Source: Chitinophagales bacterium
GTDB taxonomy: Bacteria; Bacteroidota; Bacteroidia; Chitinophagales; JANQFB01
Length of the DNA stretch: 35,378 nt
Direction of reading: 5' to 3'
Assembly: GCA_028278085.1 (NCBI GenBank)
Contig: JANQFB010000243.1
Location: forward strand, 1-35,378
The notes under the pieces were generated by a model. That model had not been told where the DNA came from. It was given only the letters and a program-made list of their open reading frames with translations, and did not search any database. Each line of letters starts with the position of its first letter. Position 1 is the first letter of the stretch. Both the position numbers and the translations under genes were made by a program. This document shows, piece after piece, positions 30,629-35,378 of this stretch.

Positions 30629-31636
30629 ATGGACTCCCTTACCCAGATCGTACTCGGCGCTTCTGTTGGTGAAGCGATCCTGGGAAAAAAGGTCGGCAAT
30701 AAAGCGCCGGTTTGGGGAGCTGTGGGCGGTACCATACCTGACCTGGACATTATTCCGGGTAAGTTTCTCGACACGGTCGGACAACTGGATATTCACCGGG
30801 GGTTTTCTCATTCCCTGCTATTTTGTTTGATCCTGGCGCCTGCTGCCGGTTGGTTGATCCATAAGATCCATCAAAGATCGGGGGTCGGTTGGAAAGCATG
30901 GGCCATATTGATGTTTTGGTGTCTCCTTACCCATGCCGTCCTGGATTGTTTCACCACCTGGGGTACGCAGCTCCTGTGGCCGCTCGACTACCGGATCGCC
31001 TGGCACAGTATATTCGTGATCGATCCGCTGTACACCCTGCCTTTCCTGGTGTTTCTGGTGTTCGTCCTGTTTACACGAAGAACTCAACCCCTCAGACGCC
31101 GCTTAAATCATTTCGGCCTGGGGATCAGCTCCTGTTATTTAATGATAACCCTGATCAATAAATGGCAAGTGAATGACCGGTTCGAAGAGGCTATGGCAGG
31201 GCAAAATATTCCCTATATCAGTTACCAGACCAAACCAACGCCTTTTAATAACCTGCTATGGTCATGCACGGCCATTACCCAAGACCGGGCTTATTTAGGG
31301 TTCTACAGCTTACTGGATGAACCCGGACCCATCACCTTTTTCACCTACCCCAAGCAACACGAATTACTGGACCACTGGAAAGATCATCCGGAGTTGCAAA
31401 CTTTATTGAAGCTAACCGACGATTACTATACCGTAGAGCAAACAGATCAGGGATATGTGGTCAATGACCTTCGCTTCGGTCAGTCGACGGGATTTTTAGA
31501 AGGCAAGGGAGACTTTGTTTTTGCCTATGAAATTGACGTGGATCCCAGCAATCCCGCGCAATTGAGTATCACGCAACGGGAAAATTCATTTGACGGAATG
31601 GAGGGATTTCTTTGGGATATCTGGGAAAGGATCTGA
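30629..31636 (+). CDS. YdjM-family membrane-bound metal-dependent hydrolase-like protein (DUF457)
   Basis: 335 residues. The N-terminus MDSLTQIVLGASVGEAILGKKVG and GGTIPDLDIIPG, then DIHRGFSHSLLF, are the hallmark of the YdjM/DUF457 family, with histidines in HRGFSHS and the later LTHAVLDCFTTWGTQLLWP likely to bind metal. About four membrane segments are visible (LLFCLILAPAAGWLIH, AWAILMFWCLLTH, LPFLVFLVFVLF, GISSCYLMITLI). The C-terminal 170 residues form a soluble domain after the last segment. It follows the DUF3127 gene by 44 nt and may share its transcript. The true activity of the family is not established; E. coli YdjM is an SOS-regulated membrane protein. Confidence 0.88.
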   Translation: MDSLTQIVLGASVGEAILGKKVGNKAPVWGAVGGTIPDLDIIPGKFLDTVGQLDIHRGFSHSLLFCLILAPAAGWLIHKIHQRSGVGWKAWAILMFWCLLTHAVLDCFTTWGTQLLWPLDYRIAWHSIFVIDPLYTLPFLVFLVFVLFTRRTQPLRRRLNHFGLGISSCYLMITLINKWQVNDRFEEAMAGQNIPYISYQTKPTPFNNLLWSCTAITQDRAYLGFYSLLDEPGPITFFTYPKQHELLDHWKDHPELQTLLKLTDDYYTVEQTDQGYVVNDLRFGQSTGFLEGKGDFVFAYEIDVDPSNPAQLSITQRENSFDGMEGFLWDIWERI

Positions 31637-31712
31637 AAAAGAGCACTACCCATGTTCAGAGGTGTTCGTTTGATGGCTGATGGAGAATAGCCGGAATGAT
31701 CGGCAACGCATC

Positions 31713-34700
31713 TTACTGGATAATAATCCTGCGATAGGCGATAGGATGGCCATCCTGTTCAACAGCCAACCAATAGATCCCTTTGGAAAAAGCGGATAGG
31801 TCCAAAGTCTTTTGAAATAACCCTTCATCTTTATCATCCTTCCAATAGCCGGCTCTTTCACCCAACACATTGATCAATGCTATCCTGACCTCACCGCGGA
31901 AATCAGTTTGCCATTGTATATGTGTTGTACGGTTAGCGGGATTGGGAAAGATTCGGATAAATCCGCCCGAATACATTTCACCGACACCGGTGACATTCAT
32001 GATAAATGTAGAGGATATATCCTGGCAGCCGTTTTCATCGGTCAATTCAAGGGTGTAATTGCCGTTTTCGGTAACGGTGTAACTTTTATCCGTTGCTCCG
32101 GGTATGGGCGACCCCTCCAACAGCCATTGATAGGTGTAATTGCCGGCAGGCCCGGAAAGCACGGCCCCACTCCGGCTAACCTTGGCTTCAGGGTTCGGAT
32201 GTACGGTAATCCCGATAACACGCGAAGTATCCCGGCAAATACCGGCATGTGTGCCAATTGCCCGGTAGTCGGCCGCGGTATTGACCAATAAAAACGAATC
32301 GGTTTTAGGAAGATCCGATCCGTCCTGCTGCCATTTCCAGGTTACCGGTATATCACTTTGAGCCAATAAATTCACCGATTCACCATCGCAGAAAACCGTA
32401 TCAGCGTCTGCCGTGATCTGAACGGCCGGATAGGGATTTACCGACACGGAAATAATGCCGGAGCTATCCGTACACAGACCCATGTTGGTGATGATGACCC
32501 GGAAATCACCGGCCTGATCGGTCGTAAGATCAGCAGTGCTGTTGGCCAGGTTATTCCCGTTGTGCTGCCACACATAGGTGTAACCGGGCTGGTCAACGGC
32601 TTCAAAGGTTACCTGTTGTCCGGTACATAAATTCGTTTGACCAACGGTATTGACCTGGGTATCCGGAAAGTCATGAACAGCAACGGAAAGGTTCCGGGAT
32701 GTATCCATGCAAAACCCGTTGTTGGACAGGATCACGCGGTAATCCCCGGATCCGGTTGCCGAGAGGAGGGTATCCGTTCCGGGAACGGGTGATCCGTTCT
32801 GTTGCCATTGGATGGTATAATTATCAGGATTGGCAGCATGTAAGGTTACCGTTTCACCGTCACAAACGACCGTATCGTTCAGTGCGGCGATGCCGGCCAC
32901 CGGTATATCCCAAACATTTACAATGACCGCAGCAGCCGTATCCGAACATTCATTGCCTTTATCCACATACAAGTCATAAGACCCAGCCTGGAAAACCTTT
33001 AAAACCGTATCTGTTGCTCCGCTAATATCAATTTGATCCGACCGCCATTGGTAAGTGTAATTCCCGGAGATATTAACCATCACCGAAAGCGACAAACTAT
33101 CACCCTGGCAGATATCCGTCGGCCCGTTGGCCACAACATCGGCGGAAAGCAGGTTACAAGTATCGATATAGACCCATAATTCCCGGCCATGCACACCGTC
33201 GTCGGCCGTGAAGAACAATTTACCGCCGACATCGATCAGGCTTCCGGGAGAAGAGCTGTTAATACCCGGGTTGATATCGGCAAATAGATAGGTGCCGGTA
33301 TCGGTGCCATTGGTGATCCATAATTCATTGCCGGCCGTATCGGTGGTAGCTGTAAAATATACCTGCGATTTTATCGGTTCAAAGCCGGAGGGATTACTGC
33401 TGCCCGCACCGGTGTTAATATTTTTGACCATCGAGGTACCGCCGGGAGTACCGTCGGTTTTCCATAATTCCCGCCCGGTCGTATCATGATCGGCGGAGAA
33501 AATAGCCATCCCGTTAAAATCAGTCAGTGATTGAGGATCGGAGCCGGAGCTCCCGTTATTGATATCTTTAAATAATGTGGTGCCCGAAGCCGTGCCGTCC
33601 GTAACCCATAGCTCACGGCCATCACTTCCATTGTCAGCGCCAAACAATAAGATGGAATCGGTGGCAAAAAAATGTCTGGGCTCCGAATCGGTTAAGTTTC
33701 CGGGATGGATATCTTTGAGTAGCTGAGCCGTAGCAGCGGCGCTATCGATCACCCATAATTCCCGGCCATCGGATGTATTGACATTTTGGGCGCTGAAATA
33801 GGTCTGACCCCGGAATCCGGTAAAATACAGAGGATCACCTTCCAGCACACTGGGGCTAACCGGTACTACATTGGTGCCGATACCCGTACCATCGCTGACC
33901 CAGGGTTCTTCTCCCTCCCAAACATCCGTAGCGCTGAAAAATAAAAGGTTATCGATCGCCGTCATTTGGGTCGGGTTGGAAGAGCTGCCGGATTGAAAGG
34001 TATTGATATCTTTCACTAATACCGTTCCGGAGGAGGTGCCGTCGGTTTTCCAGAGTTCCGTGCCGGAGTTGCCATCGTTGGCCCTGAAAAATAATACATT
34101 TCCAACTACCCTGAAATGGGCCGGAAAGGAAGACAGGAATCCGGATCTGATATCTTTAAGGAGTGCAGTTCCATTGGCCGTACCATCGCTTTTCCAGAGT
34201 TCCGTCCCATTGGAACCGTCGTTGGCGCTAAAATACAGAGCATTGTTAAATACCGTTAAATTACCGATCGAAGAGCTGCCGGCACCGGGTACAATATCTT
34301 TGACCATATAGGTTCCCTGGGCAGTGCCATCGGATCGCCACAGCTCGATCCCGTTGAGGCCGTCATCGACCGTAAAATACAGGATATCGTTAAACGATGT
34401 CAGGTTGGAGGGATTGGCGAACAAGGTGCCGGTGTAAATGTCTTTCAGTAAGTGGGTTCCACCCGGGGTGCCGTCACTGATCCAGGCCTCGTTGCCATGT
34501 ATAATATCGTTGGCGGAAAACATCAACCGGTTGCCGGTAACTACCAGATCCGTAATACCGCCGTCGGTTGTACCCGGGCCAATATCTTTAAGCATATAGG
34601 TACCCGCAGCAGTGCCGTCGGAACGCCATAATTCAAATCCGTTCACACTATCATTCGCTACGAAATAAAGCACATTGTTAAAAACCGTAAACTGCTCCGC

Positions 34701-35378
34701 ATCGGATGAACCGCTGCCGGGATAAATATCCTTGATCATTACAGTACCGGTATCCGTGCCGTTGCTTTTCCACAGCTCCTTGCCAGTGGTGCCGTCATCA
34801 GCAATGAAAAACAAGCTTCCATTGACGGCTGTCAGGTGAAAAATATCCCCATCAAGGCTTCCCACATTAATATCCTTAACGAGCACCGTACCGGTATCGG
34901 TGCCATTGCTTTTCCACAACTCCAAGCCGGTGGTATGTAGATCGCCTAAAAAAAACATGGTTCCATCGACATCGACAAAATCTTTCGGGTTCCACCAACC
35001 GGAATAACCGATGCCGGTATAGTCATAAAGCTTGATCGTTCCGCCCGGAGTGCCGTCGGTACGCCAGACATGTCTTCCTGCATTCCAGCCGTGTTCTGCC
35101 CCGAAGTAGATCAGGCCATTGCTGACCCCGGTAAATTCTATATTGGCGCCGGTGCCGGGCCAGGTCGTGCCGATATTCTGGAGCATAACCGTTCCCGTAT
35201 CGGTGCCATTGGTTACCCAGGGTTCCACACCCCAGGTATTATGCTCCGCTGTAAAAAACAACAGGGAATCGTTTAAAACCGTAAATCTTTCCGGCCTAGC
35301 ACTGAATGACCCCTGTCGGATGTCCTTGAGCATCACCGTACCGGTATCGGTACCGTTACTGACCCAAACTTCTTCGTT
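31713..35378 (-). CDS. Giant ELWxxDGT-repeat protein with Ig-like modules and T9SS sorting domain (N-terminus beyond right edge)
   Basis: At least 1222 residues; the frame runs open to the window edge, so the signal peptide lies outside. About fifteen ELWxxDGTxxGT repeats (GLELWKSNGTDTGTV, GFELWRSDGTAAGTY, GTELWKTDGTSSGTV, GRELWVTDGTASGTT) recur every 45-48 residues, each preceded by an LYF-type strand and followed by a KDI turn. They would make one or two beta-propellers. About five Ig-like modules of 75-85 residues follow, each with a Cys near its start (DICQGDSL, VVCDGETV, NLCTGQQV, VFCDGESV) and another near its end. The last 85 residues are the T9SS type A domain (IRIFPNPANRTTHIQW, GIYWLAVEQ, YRRIIIQ). 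It should be exported to the surface or medium. Ligand unknown. Confidence 0.93.
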   Translation of the reverse strand, partial: NEEVWVSNGTDTGTVMLKDIRQGSFSARPERFTVLNDSLLFFTAEHNTWGVEPWVTNGTDTGTVMLQNIGTTWPGTGANIEFTGVSNGLIYFGAEHGWNAGRHVWRTDGTPGGTIKLYDYTGIGYSGWWNPKDFVDVDGTMFFLGDLHTTGLELWKSNGTDTGTVLVKDINVGSLDGDIFHLTAVNGSLFFIADDGTTGKELWKSNGTDTGTVMIKDIYPGSGSSDAEQFTVFNNVLYFVANDSVNGFELWRSDGTAAGTYMLKDIGPGTTDGGITDLVVTGNRLMFSANDIIHGNEAWISDGTPGGTHLLKDIYTGTLFANPSNLTSFNDILYFTVDDGLNGIELWRSDGTAQGTYMVKDIVPGAGSSSIGNLTVFNNALYFSANDGSNGTELWKSDGTANGTALLKDIRSGFLSSFPAHFRVVGNVLFFRANDGNSGTELWKTDGTSSGTVLVKDINTFQSGSSSNPTQMTAIDNLLFFSATDVWEGEEPWVSDGTGIGTNVVPVSPSVLEGDPLYFTGFRGQTYFSAQNVNTSDGRELWVIDSAAATAQLLKDIHPGNLTDSEPRHFFATDSILLFGADNGSDGRELWVTDGTASGTTLFKDINNGSSGSDPQSLTDFNGMAIFSADHDTTGRELWKTDGTPGGTSMVKNINTGAGSSNPSGFEPIKSQVYFTATTDTAGNELWITNGTDTGTYLFADINPGINSSSPGSLIDVGGKLFFTADDGVHGRELWVYIDTCNLLSADVVANGPTDICQGDSLSLSVMVNISGNYTYQWRSDQIDISGATDTVLKVFQAGSYDLYVDKGNECSDTAAAVIVNVWDIPVAGIAALNDTVVCDGETVTLHAANPDNYTIQWQQNGSPVPGTDTLLSATGSGDYRVILSNNGFCMDTSRNLSVAVHDFPDTQVNTVGQTNLCTGQQVTFEAVDQPGYTYVWQHNGNNLANSTADLTTDQAGDFRVIITNMGLCTDSSGIISVSVNPYPAVQITADADTVFCDGESVNLLAQSDIPVTWKWQQDGSDLPKTDSFLLVNTAADYRAIGTHAGICRDTSRVIGITVHPNPEAKVSRSGAVLSGPAGNYTYQWLLEGSPIPGATDKSYTVTENGNYTLELTDENGCQDISSTFIMNVTGVGEMYSGGFIRIFPNPANRTTHIQWQTDFRGEVRIALINVLGERAGYWKDDKDEGLFQKTLDLSAFSKGIYWLAVEQDGHPIAYRRIIIQ

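Noticed and set aside
33200-35378. Regularly spaced similar DNA segments suggesting a CRISPR array or tandem satellite
   Set aside because: The units are codons of ELWxxDGT protein repeats in one continuous frame with about 140-nt period, and are too diverged for CRISPR repeats.

Overview
The window looks like chromosomal DNA of a Bacteroidota bacterium, probably from the Saprospiria/Chitinophagia/Cytophagia side of the phylum; the class is inference. The evidence is three proteins with type IX secretion (T9SS) C-terminal sorting domains, many Bacteroidota-restricted families (DUF6089, DUF6728, DUF3127, DUF4403), a propeller sensor kinase with a LytTR regulator, ELWxxDGT repeats, scarce Shine-Dalgarno sequences, and several matches to the Bacteroidota promoter -7 element TAnnTTTG. 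No rRNA, tRNA, CRISPR array, intact transposase or prophage was seen.

Layout. 1-3683 (minus): a peptide-type ABC importer operon reading binding lipoprotein, OppB-like permease, OppC-like permease, the last cut by the left edge. 3765-6478: a TIGR01777 epimerase-like protein, a secreted protein and a YD-repeat-like lipoprotein. 6479-7424: a long non-coding gap with a decayed coding remnant and a long imperfect palindrome. 7425-14182 (plus): a membrane sensor kinase and its LytTR response regulator, followed by two secreted surface proteins. 14209-18020: an IS/MITE-like inverted repeat, a 49-residue membrane protein, a DUF6089 outer-membrane protein with a textbook promoter, a perfect 19-bp palindrome, a DUF6340-like lipoprotein and an aldo/keto reductase. 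18125-19927: a broken GNAT-like gene beside a lysine-rich small protein, then a T9SS cargo protein. 19948-22041 (minus): tail-specific protease Prc.

22260-25457 (plus) holds a FAD oxidoreductase, a DUF4403 lipoprotein and the tRNA methyltransferase MnmD. The first and third resemble the two halves of enterobacterial MnmC. 25552-28468 holds an ABC-2 exporter pair and two overlapping peptidyl-prolyl isomerase genes of unrelated folds. 28574-31636 holds a Pif1-like helicase, divergent from a DUF3127 protein that ends in an SSB-like acidic tail, then a YdjM-family membrane protein. 31713-35378 (minus) is the C-terminal part of a giant T9SS-exported ELW-repeat protein that runs off the right edge.

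Most of the window is housekeeping and envelope biology. The points most worth a second look are the DUF3127 SSB-like tail beside a Pif1-like helicase, the split MnmC-like arrangement, the decaying GNAT/Lys-rich pair, and three simple-unit palindromes in intergenic regions. No clear new defence or mobile system was found.
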